Shown here in pieces: positions 16,047-24,211 of a stretch of DNA of 64,000 nt. Source of the DNA: Bacteroidota bacterium (GTDB taxonomy: Bacteria; Bacteroidota; Bacteroidia; B-17B0; Aurantibacillaceae); the NCBI GenBank assembly GCA_019638705.1, contig JAHBTI010000010.1:1-64000 (forward strand), read 5' to 3'. A model generated the notes under the pieces. The model did no database searches and was not told the origin of the DNA. It saw only the letters and a list, made by a program, of their open reading frames with translations. The position numbers were made by a program, and so were the translations under genes. The number at the start of each line of letters is the position of its first letter. Positions within the stretch are counted from its first letter, which is position 1.

Positions 16047-16119
16047 CGGTTTGTAGTTTAATTGGATAAAACTTATGATTACGAATCATAGATTTGGGGT
16101 TCGACTCCTCACAAACCGA
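16047..16119 (+). tRNA. tRNA-Arg (anticodon ACG)
   Basis: Acceptor CGGTTTG/CAAACCG is fully paired, D stem GTTT/AAAC, anticodon stem TATGA/TCATA with loop TTACGAA, T stem TGGGG/CCTCA with loop TTCGACT, discriminator A. Anticodon ACG would be edited to ICG and read CGN codons. The D and anticodon stems are unusually A/U-rich for a bacterial tRNA-Arg, and a C1-G72 first pair is not the common form. No CCA is encoded. Only 20 nt separate its end from the hen1 start codon. Confidence 0.88.
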
Positions 16120-16139
16120 CTATAATGACAGAATAAAAT

Positions 16140-17444
16140 ATGATACTAAACATTCACAGCAAAAATCCGAACTTGTTGGATTTGCTTAATAAAAATCCCA
16201 ACACCGATTTCGGCTTGTATTTTATGCCTCTGCGAAACGGTCAGGTGGCGGGTATTGCCGTTGATGAACACAATTATCAGGTGGTTTTTCAAGACAGCAA
16301 ATACAGTTATTTGCCCGAAGAAAGCAATCAAATAGATTTTCAAAGCTATTGCAATCCTTTGGCGGTACTGCATTTGAGTAATGAACTGTTCAGACAAATT
16401 TTAACTGAAAAAGAAAAATATTTTTCGGAAGAAATTAAATGGCTGAAAAAATTAAAAAGCGACATTGATGTTTTCCCTTGCAGCATTGAAATTCCTACGT
16501 TTTATATTGATTCGTCGTGGTACAGAAACGGAACATTTTTGTTGAGCAGATATTTTAAAGGCATAGAAGTTCAACATACAGTCGGGAAAAATTTTCATTT
16601 AAAAATTACGGCAAACTCGGTGTTTGAAGCGTTTAATTTATTAAACCTCACGGCTCTGTTGGTGCATTTAACCAACCAAAGCGGCATTTATACATTTATT
16701 GACGACAGCTTTGCGGCAAAGTATGTGCGTATTCTTACCAACATGGAAAACGTGCCTTATTTTGTTTTTTATCTGTTCATCAAACGTGCCATGCGTTCCG
16801 AAAATCAGTTTAAGCAACTGAAACCGATTTTTGAAAACTATCTTGCAGGGCAGGGCTTGCAGGCTGATTTAACGTTTAACGACACGCACTTTGACAGAAT
16901 AAAATTTATTATTGACCGCTTGGATTTGACCACAGCCGTTGTGGATTTTGGCTGTGGTGAGTTTAAATATTTTAAACGCATAAGCCGTAAAAATTTTACC
17001 GCACCTTATTTTGCCATTGACAAAGATGATGACGTTGCCGAACACGCCGAAAAATTAATGGCAAATCCCGAAAACGGAAATTTGTTTTTTTATAAAAGTT
17101 TAGCCGAAGTTCATTACAAAGAAAAAGTAAACATCATTCTTTCGGAGGTGATAGAACATAATCCCCTTGATGAAGCAAAAAAATTAGTGTGCAATTTATT
17201 GAAACTGAATTTTGATAATATGTATCTCACCACGCCAAACCGCGAGTTTAATGTGTATTATCAAATGAATGATGAAGCCATGCGCCACGATGACCACGAT
17301 TTTGAGTTGAGCGGGGAAGAATTTAAAACGTTTATTAATGACTGTTTACAAGAAACACAAAACATAAGCGTAACGTATTTCGGAACGGGCGATATAATTA
17401 ACGGTGTGCAACCGACACAAGGTGTCATTTTTTCAAAAACTTAA
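16140..17444 (+). CDS. hen1: RNA 3'-terminal ribose 2'-O-methyltransferase Hen1
   Basis: 434 residues. Residues 1-230 match the place of the bacterial Hen1 N-terminal domain, which stimulates the partner ligase. Residues 255-434 are the SAM methyltransferase: motif I 'VVDFGCGEF' (269-273), the metal-binding 'SEVIEHN' (Glu336, Glu339, His340), 'TTPNREFN' (364-371) and 'RHDDHDFEL' with His386. These four ligands define Hen1. In bacterial repair systems Hen1 methylates the 2'-OH at the 3' end of a broken RNA before sealing, so the same site cannot be recut. First gene of a tight three-gene operon; ligase follows after 3 nt. Confidence 0.92.
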   Translation: MILNIHSKNPNLLDLLNKNPNTDFGLYFMPLRNGQVAGIAVDEHNYQVVFQDSKYSYLPEESNQIDFQSYCNPLAVLHLSNELFRQILTEKEKYFSEEIKWLKKLKSDIDVFPCSIEIPTFYIDSSWYRNGTFLLSRYFKGIEVQHTVGKNFHLKITANSVFEAFNLLNLTALLVHLTNQSGIYTFIDDSFAAKYVRILTNMENVPYFVFYLFIKRAMRSENQFKQLKPIFENYLAGQGLQADLTFNDTHFDRIKFIIDRLDLTTAVVDFGCGEFKYFKRISRKNFTAPYFAIDKDDDVAEHAEKLMANPENGNLFFYKSLAEVHYKEKVNIILSEVIEHNPLDEAKKLVCNLLKLNFDNMYLTTPNREFNVYYQMNDEAMRHDDHDFELSGEEFKTFINDCLQETQNISVTYFGTGDIINGVQPTQGVIFSKT

Positions 17445-17447
17445 AAC

Positions 17448-18638
17448 ATGGAAAATTTAGAATTAAAAAAAATAAAATCAAGAATTGATTTTTTCTGCCG
17501 TAATAAAATCAATGCTTTTTCACCAACCATTTCGCCTGCGCCAAAATCGTTTGAGCGCGGCGAGATTGAAAGTTTGTATGAGGGCATCAGATTTTTTATG
17601 CGTTACGGCGAAACGGAATTTGTTATTCAACAAAAATACATGGGGTCGTATTGCGACATTTATTTGCACCGCAATTTAAGCGACACCTATTTTGTAAGCC
17701 GAAACGGTTTTAAAATTAATCACATTAATCTGGAAGAGGCAAAATTGTCTTTACAGGATTTACACAAACGTTTGGATTGGGAAAATGTTTCGCTTTACAT
17801 TATTCAATCTGAATTAATGCCATGGAAAGTTTTGGGCGGAGGCTTGATTGATGCTGAATTTTACGGTTACTTAAATGCACATCAAAATCATTTACGGTTT
17901 TTACAAACCTCGCCTTTGTACGAAAAAATTGAACAGGTAAAATCATCGGAAGCCTACAAAAATTTTGTTGCCGATAAAGAAACGTTAGACGAAAAAGCTC
18001 TGAAACAAAAGTATCCCTCGCACATTGTTCGTCAATACGAAAGTTTGTACAACTTTGATGTGAAAGATTTGGCGCAATACAAACAAGCTACCGAGATTTA
18101 TCAAACACAAATTGACCATTTTTCGCGTGAGGGAAACATCAATTTTAAGCCCTTTAATATTTTAAAAATTGTTTACGAAAACGGAACGGAAGACATTGTA
18201 AACGACAATCTTTCTTACACCAAAGTAAATGCCGATGAATTTTTGCATTTGAAAATTGAAAACGAAGAAGCATTGAAAACGCAATTTTCTGAAATAGAAA
18301 AATGGTATAAAAATTTGGCTGAAAATTTGGAAGAAGGCGTTGTTATTAAACCCCGCAGGGCGTTTATAAAAAATATGCCGCCCGCATTAAAAGTGCGTAA
18401 TCCCAATTATCTGGTAATGATTTACGGTGTAGATTTTGCGCGCAACTTTGATTACTATATTCAGAGAAGAAAAATTGATTCAAAAATCAGATGTTCAGTA
18501 AACGACTGGGCGATTAATTATGAAATGCTCAAAGTGCCTTATAAATCTATTAACGAAGAAAATTACAAATTAAAAAATTTGGTGTTTGACCGCATTATGG
18601 GCGAAGAAGTAGAAAATAAATTAGATTCAAGACTTTAA
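17448..18638 (+). CDS. ATP-dependent RNA ligase of the bacterial Pnkp-ligase type
   Basis: 396 residues. Nucleotidyltransferase motifs in order: motif I Lys63 in 'QQKYMGSYCDIYL' (the AMP-accepting Lys), the region III motif 'IIQSELMPW' (Glu122), motif IV 'EEGVVIKP' (295-302) and motif V 'PALKVRNPNYL' (Lys315). The 'ELMPW' sequence is a mark of the ligase domain of clostridial Pnkp rather than of T4 Rnl1. In clostridial Pnkp this domain is fused to kinase and phosphatase; here it stands alone. It seals 3'-OH and 5'-phosphate RNA ends and likely needs Hen1 for activation. Hen1 stops 3 nt upstream; Pnkp starts 4 nt downstream. Confidence 0.9.
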   Translation: MENLELKKIKSRIDFFCRNKINAFSPTISPAPKSFERGEIESLYEGIRFFMRYGETEFVIQQKYMGSYCDIYLHRNLSDTYFVSRNGFKINHINLEEAKLSLQDLHKRLDWENVSLYIIQSELMPWKVLGGGLIDAEFYGYLNAHQNHLRFLQTSPLYEKIEQVKSSEAYKNFVADKETLDEKALKQKYPSHIVRQYESLYNFDVKDLAQYKQATEIYQTQIDHFSREGNINFKPFNILKIVYENGTEDIVNDNLSYTKVNADEFLHLKIENEEALKTQFSEIEKWYKNLAENLEEGVVIKPRRAFIKNMPPALKVRNPNYLVMIYGVDFARNFDYYIQRRKIDSKIRCSVNDWAINYEMLKVPYKSINEENYKLKNLVFDRIMGEEVENKLDSRL

Positions 18639-18642
18639 AAAA

Positions 18643-19557
18643 ATGAAAAATCCTAAACTATTAGTATTAGTCGGTGCGCCCGGTTCGGGAAAAAGCACCT
18701 TTGCAAAATATTTTGTGCGTACCGAAGAAAACTGGGTGCGTGTATGCAGAGATGATTTTCGCATGATGCAGTTTTCGGCAGAAAATTTATTGCCCGAACA
18801 GGAAGATTTAATTACAAACATGATTGATGCGAGCATTGACACGCTTTTGCGCCGCAGAATAAATGTGCTGGTTGATGCTACGCACACACAAAAATTTTTT
18901 ATTGAACATTACATTACCAAGTTCAATATGCAAGCCGATATTTCTTTTAAAGTGTTTGATGTGGCTGTGGAAGAACTGAAATGTCGCGTAAAACAACGCG
19001 AGGAAGAAACAGGAAAATATATTCCCGAGCGTGTTGTGGAAAAATATGTGCGTGATTTGGAAAAACTGAAACAGGAATTTGATTTTTCAACCCACCATAA
19101 AGTTTTTCAAAAATCGCTTGAATACCGTTTTCAAAATACTGAATTACCAAAAGCAATTATTTGCGATTTAGACGGAACGCTGGCATTACTGAACGGACGA
19201 AATCCTTACGATGCTTCACAAGCAGACAAAGATTTACTGAACGCACCTGTGGCAAACATTTTGAAAAATTATTATCAAAGCGGATACAAAATTTTGTTGG
19301 TTTCGGGCAGGGAAAACAGTTACGAAACACAAACAAAAGTATTTTTGGAAAAATACCACATTCCATACAATGCTCTGTTTATGCGCAAAGCAAACGATTA
19401 CAGAAAAGATTCGGTAATTAAAAAAGAAATTTTTGAAAGTGAAATAAACGAAAAATATTTCATAGAATTTGTGTTAGATGACCGCAATCAGGTAGTGGAT
19501 TTATGGCGCAAACAATTGCAACTTCCCTGCTTTCAGGTTAATTACGGGGATTTTTAG
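18643..19557 (+). CDS. pnkp: Polynucleotide 5'-kinase/3'-phosphatase, T4 Pnkp type
   Basis: 304 residues, nearly the length of T4 Pnkp and with the same domain order. Kinase: P-loop 'GAPGSGKST' (Lys17) and 'CRDDFR' (Asp37 base, Arg40), with 'KQREEETGKYIPERVV' at the lid. Phosphatase of the HAD class: 'ICDLDGTLALLNGRNPYD' (Asp175, Asp177), 'LLVSGRE' and 'VLDDRNQVVDLWR' (Asp279, Asp280). It turns 5'-OH and 3'-phosphate or cyclic-phosphate ends, as left by ribotoxins, into ligatable ends. Last gene of the operon. The clostridial system uses a binuclear phosphoesterase instead of HAD, so this is a different healing module. Confidence 0.94.
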   Translation: MKNPKLLVLVGAPGSGKSTFAKYFVRTEENWVRVCRDDFRMMQFSAENLLPEQEDLITNMIDASIDTLLRRRINVLVDATHTQKFFIEHYITKFNMQADISFKVFDVAVEELKCRVKQREEETGKYIPERVVEKYVRDLEKLKQEFDFSTHHKVFQKSLEYRFQNTELPKAIICDLDGTLALLNGRNPYDASQADKDLLNAPVANILKNYYQSGYKILLVSGRENSYETQTKVFLEKYHIPYNALFMRKANDYRKDSVIKKEIFESEINEKYFIEFVLDDRNQVVDLWRKQLQLPCFQVNYGDF

Positions 19558-19584
19558 AAAAAAACAATACCGTTTACACTAAAT

Positions 19585-19986
19585 TTAAACCAACACCACC
19601 TTATACTTCTCTGCCATTTTTGCGAGCTGCTCATCGCTTACACCGTGACTATTTTTCCCCTTGTGGCGGTGTTCAACGGTAAGGGTAAAAATTTGGTAAT
19701 TAAATTCGGCAGCTAATTTGAAATAAGGTTCTAATTCCCATTCTAAAGTAAAGGTATTGTCCACAAAAATTTTTTCGGTTTGCTTCTGCATAAATTGACC
19801 TGTTTTCAATTCGCAATCTTTGTACGCCAAGTGGTTTTTGTCAAATTCAAAGTTGTATGTTCCTGTTGTGGGATTGGTAAAAAAATCGTCAATGCTCAGC
19901 ACGGGATATTTTCCGTTTTCGCTCAGCACCTTTGCCAATGTTGATTTTCCGCTTCCGGGCAATCCACGTAATAAAATTAAAAACAT
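19585..19986 (-). CDS. Small P-loop kinase of the N4BP2/PNK-like class
   Basis: 133 residues from the ATG at 19984-19986 (a TTG two codons earlier is possible). Walker A 'LRGLPGSGKST', then 'SIDDFF', 'FVDNTFTLEWELEPY' and a C-terminal 'HGVSDEQLAKMAEKY'. This pattern belongs to small AAA/P-loop kinases related to the polynucleotide kinase domain of N4BP2, some of which phosphorylate RNA ends. It is convergent with pnkp, 27 nt apart, with no clear terminator between. Place and fold suggest an accessory role in RNA repair, but substrate is unknown. Confidence 0.7.
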   Translation of the reverse strand: MFLILLRGLPGSGKSTLAKVLSENGKYPVLSIDDFFTNPTTGTYNFEFDKNHLAYKDCELKTGQFMQKQTEKIFVDNTFTLEWELEPYFKLAAEFNYQIFTLTVEHRHKGKNSHGVSDEQLAKMAEKYKVVLV

Positions 19987-20049
19987 AGTCAAAAATATAA
20001 TTTTTCAATACAAGGTAAGATGTATCTTTGAAAATTACTTGTTTAATGT

Positions 20050-21039
20050 ATGTCCTATCACAAAATTCAGAAAACAAACGTATTAGTTACAGGCGGTGCA
20101 GGCTTTATAGGTTCTAATGTGTGCGCCGATTTATTGAAACACGATAACCAAGTTGTTTGCTTGGATAATTTCTCAACAGGAAAAAAAGAAAACCTTAACC
20201 CTTTTCTTGGCAACAAAAACTTTACGCTCATCACAGGTGACATCAGAAATTTTCAGGATTGCCGAAATGCCGTGCAAGGCGTAAACATAGTGTTACATCA
20301 AGCGGCTTTGGGTTCTGTGCCACGTTCTTTAAACGACCCGATTACCACCAACGAGGTAAACATCAGCGGATTTTTAAATATGCTTGTTGCAGCGCGCGAT
20401 GAAAAAGTAAAACGTTTTGTGTACGCTGCAAGTTCCTCCACTTACGGCGACAGCACGGCTTTACCAAAAACCGAAGAGCTTATCGGGAAACCCTTGTCGC
20501 CTTACGCGGTTACAAAATATGCCAATGAATTGTATGCCCATGTGTTTGCATTAAATTACGGCATGGAAATTATAGGTTTGCGTTATTTTAATGTGTATGG
20601 TCGCAATCAAAGTCCTGAGGGGGCTTACGCGGCGGCCATTCCAAAATTTGTAAAATTGTTAATGGCACATCAGTCGCCTGTAATTAACGGCAACGGCACA
20701 AACTCGCGCGATTTCACTTACATAGATAATGTTATTCAAATGAATCATTTGGCGGCATTAACCGAAAATAAATCTGCACTCGGGCAGGTGTTTAACACAG
20801 CCGTTGGCGAGCGCACAGACTTAAATCAACTCACCTCTTTATTAAAAAAACAGTTAAGTGAGTTTGACAGCAAAATTGCAAGCGTAGAAATTACATACGG
20901 CAAAGAGCGCGCAGGCGACATTCCACATTCTTTGGCAAGCATTGAAAAAGCAAAAAATTTGTTGGGATACAAACCCACGCACAACTTGGAGCAAGGTTTA
21001 AAAGAAGCCGTGAAATGGTATTGGGAAAATTTGCGGTAG
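20050..21039 (+). CDS. NAD-dependent UDP-sugar 4-epimerase (WbpP-like SDR)
   Basis: 329 residues, extended short-chain dehydrogenase. NAD-binding 'VTGGAGFIGSNVC' at residues 13-25, catalytic Ser-Ser-Ser region 'YAASSSTYGDS' and 'YAVTKYANE' with the Tyr-x3-Lys pair, and 'RDFTYIDNVIQ' near the C-terminus. The sequence style fits enzymes that interconvert UDP-GlcNAc and UDP-GalNAc. A TATCTTTG -7 element lies at 20023-20030, 20 nt before the start. With the dehydrogenase at 638 it could provide UDP-GalNAc uronic acid for surface polysaccharide; the 18-kb distance makes this inference. Confidence 0.88.
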   Translation: MSYHKIQKTNVLVTGGAGFIGSNVCADLLKHDNQVVCLDNFSTGKKENLNPFLGNKNFTLITGDIRNFQDCRNAVQGVNIVLHQAALGSVPRSLNDPITTNEVNISGFLNMLVAARDEKVKRFVYAASSSTYGDSTALPKTEELIGKPLSPYAVTKYANELYAHVFALNYGMEIIGLRYFNVYGRNQSPEGAYAAAIPKFVKLLMAHQSPVINGNGTNSRDFTYIDNVIQMNHLAALTENKSALGQVFNTAVGERTDLNQLTSLLKKQLSEFDSKIASVEITYGKERAGDIPHSLASIEKAKNLLGYKPTHNLEQGLKEAVKWYWENLR

Positions 21040-21092
21040 ATTGTTTTTTATTCTTTCACAAATTTCTGTTTACGTTTCTTACTTTTGTCCTC

Positions 21093-22040
21093 ATGCTCGC
21101 CATTCAAAATACCGAACATTTCAGAATTGAAAAACCTGCCATTGTTACCATTGGCACGTTTGACGGCGTTCATTTGGGACACCAAAAAATTTTGAAGCGT
21201 TTGCAGGAATTGAAACATGAAACAGGTTTGCAAACCGTTGTATTAACCTTTGAACCGCACCCGCGCAAGGTATTGTTCCCCGAACAAAAAGATTTAAAGT
21301 TGATTACTTTGGTTGATGAAAAATTAGAATTGCTTGATAAATACGGCGTGGACGTAACGGTGGTGTACCCGTTCAGCAAACAGTTTTCGCAATTGAGTTC
21401 CGAATTTTACGTTAAAGATATTTTGCTGAAACAACTTAACGTAAAACATTTGGTGATTGGCTACGACCATAAATTTGGACATAACCGTTCGGGCGACATA
21501 AATACTTTGAAACACTATTCATCAGCCAATAATTTTACCCTTGAAGAAATAAGCGCGCAAGACATTGACCGCATTGCCGTGAGCAGCAGCAAAATTCGCA
21601 AGGCTTTGGAAGAAGGCAATCTGAATTTGGCTTCCGAATTTTTGGGACATGATTTTTTTCTGAACGCGCAGGTAATAAAAGGCAAGCAATTAGGGAAAAC
21701 GCTCGGTTATCCCACCGCCAACTTAAAGTTAGAGAGCCAAGAAAAAATTATTCCGAAAATCGGTGTGTATTTTGTGAGTTTGCGTGTGGAGGAAAAAAAT
21801 TATTTCGGTATGATGAGCATAGGTGTAAATCCTACAACCGATAACGACAACACAGTAAAATTAGAAGTAAACATTTTTGATTTTGACGGAAATATTTACT
21901 CAAAAAACATTCAGGTAAATTTTTTGAAACGTTTGAGGGACGAAAAAAAATTCAGTAATTTAAACGAGTTGAAAACGGCATTACATCAGGATAAAGAAAC
22001 GTGCCTGCAATTAATTTCTGAACAAAACACGTTGGCATGA
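21093..22040 (+). CDS. ribF: Bifunctional riboflavin kinase/FAD synthetase
   Basis: 315 residues from the ATG at 21093; the frame opens upstream at 21015 but overlaps the epimerase and lacks family similarity there. The N-terminal FMN adenylyltransferase domain shows 'IGTFDGVHLGHQKIL' and 'VIGYDHKFGHNR' plus 'AVSSSKIRKALEEG'. The C-terminal flavokinase shows 'GKQLGKTLGYPTANL' and 'GVNPTTDN'. Converts riboflavin to FMN and FAD in the cytoplasm. The last 4 nt (ATGA) overlap the next gene, so the LRR protein is coupled to it. Confidence 0.96.
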   Translation: MLAIQNTEHFRIEKPAIVTIGTFDGVHLGHQKILKRLQELKHETGLQTVVLTFEPHPRKVLFPEQKDLKLITLVDEKLELLDKYGVDVTVVYPFSKQFSQLSSEFYVKDILLKQLNVKHLVIGYDHKFGHNRSGDINTLKHYSSANNFTLEEISAQDIDRIAVSSSKIRKALEEGNLNLASEFLGHDFFLNAQVIKGKQLGKTLGYPTANLKLESQEKIIPKIGVYFVSLRVEEKNYFGMMSIGVNPTTDNDNTVKLEVNIFDFDGNIYSKNIQVNFLKRLRDEKKFSNLNELKTALHQDKETCLQLISEQNTLA

Positions 22041-22633
22041 AAAAAATAGTTTTCCTAATATTAATTTTAGCACTTCAAGTGCGCGCTCAAACCGAATTGT
22101 TAGACTCTGCGGCTTTGGCTCTGCATCAGGAATACACAGGGTTAAAAGCAGCATTGGAAGAACCTCACAACGTTATTAAACTTACTTTGCGCAAACAAAA
22201 ATACACGCGCTTTCCGCCCGAAATTTTTCAATTTAAAAATTTACAATACTTGGATTTGAGCAAAAACAACATCAAAGAAATTCCCGACAGCTTGTATTTG
22301 CTTAAAGATTTGCAATACCTCATTTTAAGCAGAAATAAATTGGTGGCACTTCCAAACAACATTGGCACGCTTAAAAATTTACGCTACCTCAATGTAAACC
22401 AAAACGAGATTGCGCGTATTCCTTACACCTTTGGCGATTTGGAAAATTTGGAAGTATTGGATATGTGGAGCAATGAATTGGAATACGTTCCCGAAACATT
22501 GAGCAACTTAAAAAAACTGCGTGTGGTGGATTTGCGCAACATTCTTATTCCGCAAAATCATCAGGATAACATACAAGATATGTTGCCCGATGCTACCATT
22601 TATTTCAGTCCGCCGTGCAGGTGCGCGTGGTAG
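22037..22633 (+). CDS. Exported leucine-rich-repeat protein
   Basis: 198 residues. Signal peptide of about 17 residues ('IVFLILILALQVRAQ'), a short linker, then about five tandem leucine-rich repeats of 23 residues ('LQYLDLSKNNIKEIPDSL' and 'LRYLNVNQNEIARIPYTF' are typical), ending in a Cys-containing tail 'PPCRCAW'. Such repeats form a curved binding surface; the partner is unknown. Start overlaps the ribF stop by 4 nt. Probably periplasmic or outer-membrane facing. Confidence 0.85.
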   Translation: MKKIVFLILILALQVRAQTELLDSAALALHQEYTGLKAALEEPHNVIKLTLRKQKYTRFPPEIFQFKNLQYLDLSKNNIKEIPDSLYLLKDLQYLILSRNKLVALPNNIGTLKNLRYLNVNQNEIARIPYTFGDLENLEVLDMWSNELEYVPETLSNLKKLRVVDLRNILIPQNHQDNIQDMLPDATIYFSPPCRCAW

Positions 22634-22657
22634 TTCTCGCCTTTACTCGAACTGACA

Positions 22658-23467
22658 TTAAAAAAATTGTTTCATTTCTTCCGCCATTTTCTTGGCTTCT
22701 TCGGCGGCTTTTTCGGCAAAGTCTTTGCCGTTGCTTGCGTAAATAATGGCTCGGCTTGAATTAACCAACAAACCAATGTCTTTAGTTAAACCGTATTTGC
22801 AAACTTCCTGCAAACTTCCTCCTTGCGCACCCACACCGGGTACAAGCAAAAAATGATTGGGTATTATTTTTCTTATTTCTTCAAACATTTGTGCTTTGGT
22901 TGCTCCTGCCACAAACATCATGTTGTCGGGTGTTCCCCATTTGGCACACGTTTCAATCACGTTTAAATAAAAATCCTTTCCGTTTATGTTTTGTTGCTGA
23001 AAATCTGCCGAGCCTTCGTTGCTTGTTAAGCCCAACACAATAGCCCATTTGTTTTCAAACTGCAAAAAGGGTTTTACCGAATCGCTGCCCATGTATGGCG
23101 CAACGGTAATGGCATCGGCGTGCAAACGGTTAAAAAATGCTTTGGCATACATGGTGCTTGTGTTGCCTATGTCGCCGCGTTTGGCATCGGCAATAACAAA
23201 ATGATTGGGATAATTTACTTTAATGTAATGAATGGTTTTTTCCAAGGCTTCAATGCCTGTCAGTCCGTAGGCTTCGTAAAAAGCATTGTTTGGTTTAAAA
23301 CCAACGCAATAATGCGCAGTAGCATCAATAATGGCGCGGTTAAATTCGTAAATGGGAAATTTATAGTCTAACAAATGCTCTGGCATTTTGTCCACATCGG
23401 GGTCTAAGCCCACACAGAGAAATGTTTTTTTGGTTTTAATTTGTTCTATCAGTTGTGTTCTATTCAT
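22658..23467 (-). CDS. pyrF: Orotidine-5'-phosphate decarboxylase (type 2)
   Basis: 269 residues from the ATG at 23465-23467, long form. Makes UMP from OMP. The catalytic Asp/Lys cluster is seen in '[13 protein letters not shown]', the start in '[13 protein letters not shown]', and the phosphate loop in '[11 protein letters not shown]'. A five-residue upstream extension in frame is possible but not needed. It converges with the LRR gene (24 nt apart) and is the sole pyrimidine biosynthesis gene here apart from upp. Confidence 0.95.
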   Translation of the reverse strand: MNRTQLIEQIKTKKTFLCVGLDPDVDKMPEHLLDYKFPIYEFNRAIIDATAHYCVGFKPNNAFYEAYGLTGIEALEKTIHYIKVNYPNHFVIADAKRGDIGNTSTMYAKAFFNRLHADAITVAPYMGSDSVKPFLQFENKWAIVLGLTSNEGSADFQQQNINGKDFYLNVIETCAKWGTPDNMMFVAGATKAQMFEEIRKIIPNHFLLVPGVGAQGGSLQEVCKYGLTKDIGLLVNSSRAIIYASNGKDFAEKAAEEAKKMAEEMKQFF

Positions 23468-23589
23468 AGTTTTATAATTCAAATCGGTAAAGATAAGCGT
23501 TTACGGAAAGGTAAGCCACAAATTTGCTCAAACATTGAAAGTGAAAAGGGCATATCTGTTTATCGTTGAAAAATCCTAAATTTAGAACG

Positions 23590-23730
23590 GTGAAAGTTTT
23601 GGCAAAAAATAATATCAAGAAAATTCCCAACGAGGTTTATGTGCAACGTTACAAAGCCTTTCTTCGCTTGGTAAAAATCAGCAAAATGCTGCAACAAGCT
23701 AAAATTGTTGTTCATACCAATAAAAAATAA
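23590..23730 (+). CDS. Small basic protein upstream of a nucleotidyltransferase
   Basis: A 46-residue frame with a GTG start at 23590, reading 'VKVLAKNNIKKIPNEVY', then 'RYKAFLRLVKISKMLQQAKI'. It is Lys/Arg-rich and helical and ends 2 nt before the ATG of the nucleotidyltransferase, which suggests coupled translation. No family recognised. It may be the partner of a two-gene toxin-antitoxin-like unit. Confidence 0.5.
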   Translation: MKVLAKNNIKKIPNEVYVQRYKAFLRLVKISKMLQQAKIVVHTNKK

Positions 23731-23732
23731 AC

Positions 23733-24206
23733 ATGGATTTTTTAGATGAAGAACTTATTTCCTTGTGGAAAGCCTTACAAAAAAATAAGGTTAAATACAT
23801 TTTGGTTGGCGGCTTTGCTTCTGTGCTGAATGGTTACAACCGTTTAACTGCCGATGTGGATATTTGGATAAAAGATACCACCGAAAACAGAAAAGCATTG
23901 AAAAAAACGTTACAGGATTTGGACTTAAACGTTCCTGATATAGAACACATGGATTTTATACCGGGTTGGTCGTCTGTTAGTTTGCCATCGGGGTTTGAGT
24001 TGGACATTATGACTTCATTAGCAGGATTTGAACAAGCAACATTTGACGAATGTTATGTGCAATCCAACGAAGCCCTTATTGAAAATATATCCATTCGCTT
24101 TTTTCACATTAATCAACTCATTTCTTCAAAAAAAGCCGCTAATCGCCCAAAAGACAAATTAGATGTGGAAGAATTAGAACGAATAAAAAAAGAAAATCAA
24201 TCGTAA
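23733..24206 (+). CDS. Nucleotidyltransferase-fold protein (MNT/AbiEii-like)
   Basis: 157 residues with the pol-beta-type nucleotidyltransferase signature: 'KYILVGGFASVLNGYNR' then the metal-binding 'TADVDIWI' and a third acidic strand 'FELDIMTS'. Enzymes of this fold transfer nucleotides to proteins, RNA or small molecules. Stand-alone forms of this size are often toxin-antitoxin or abortive-infection parts. It follows a 46-residue basic frame by 2 nt and is followed after 5 nt by a MITE-like element. Function beyond the fold is not clear. Confidence 0.75.
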   Translation: MDFLDEELISLWKALQKNKVKYILVGGFASVLNGYNRLTADVDIWIKDTTENRKALKKTLQDLDLNVPDIEHMDFIPGWSSVSLPSGFELDIMTSLAGFEQATFDECYVQSNEALIENISIRFFHINQLISSKKAANRPKDKLDVEELERIKKENQS

Positions 24207-24211
24207 GATTA

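Noticed and set aside
638-21039. A polysaccharide biosynthesis cluster formed by the dehydrogenase and the epimerase
   Set aside because: The two genes are 18 kb apart with no glycosyltransferase, flippase or polymerase between, so only a pathway link is suggested.
21015-21092. Extended N-terminus of RibF
   Set aside because: It would overlap the epimerase end and be hydrophobic, unlike the family; the ATG at 21093 fits the conserved start.
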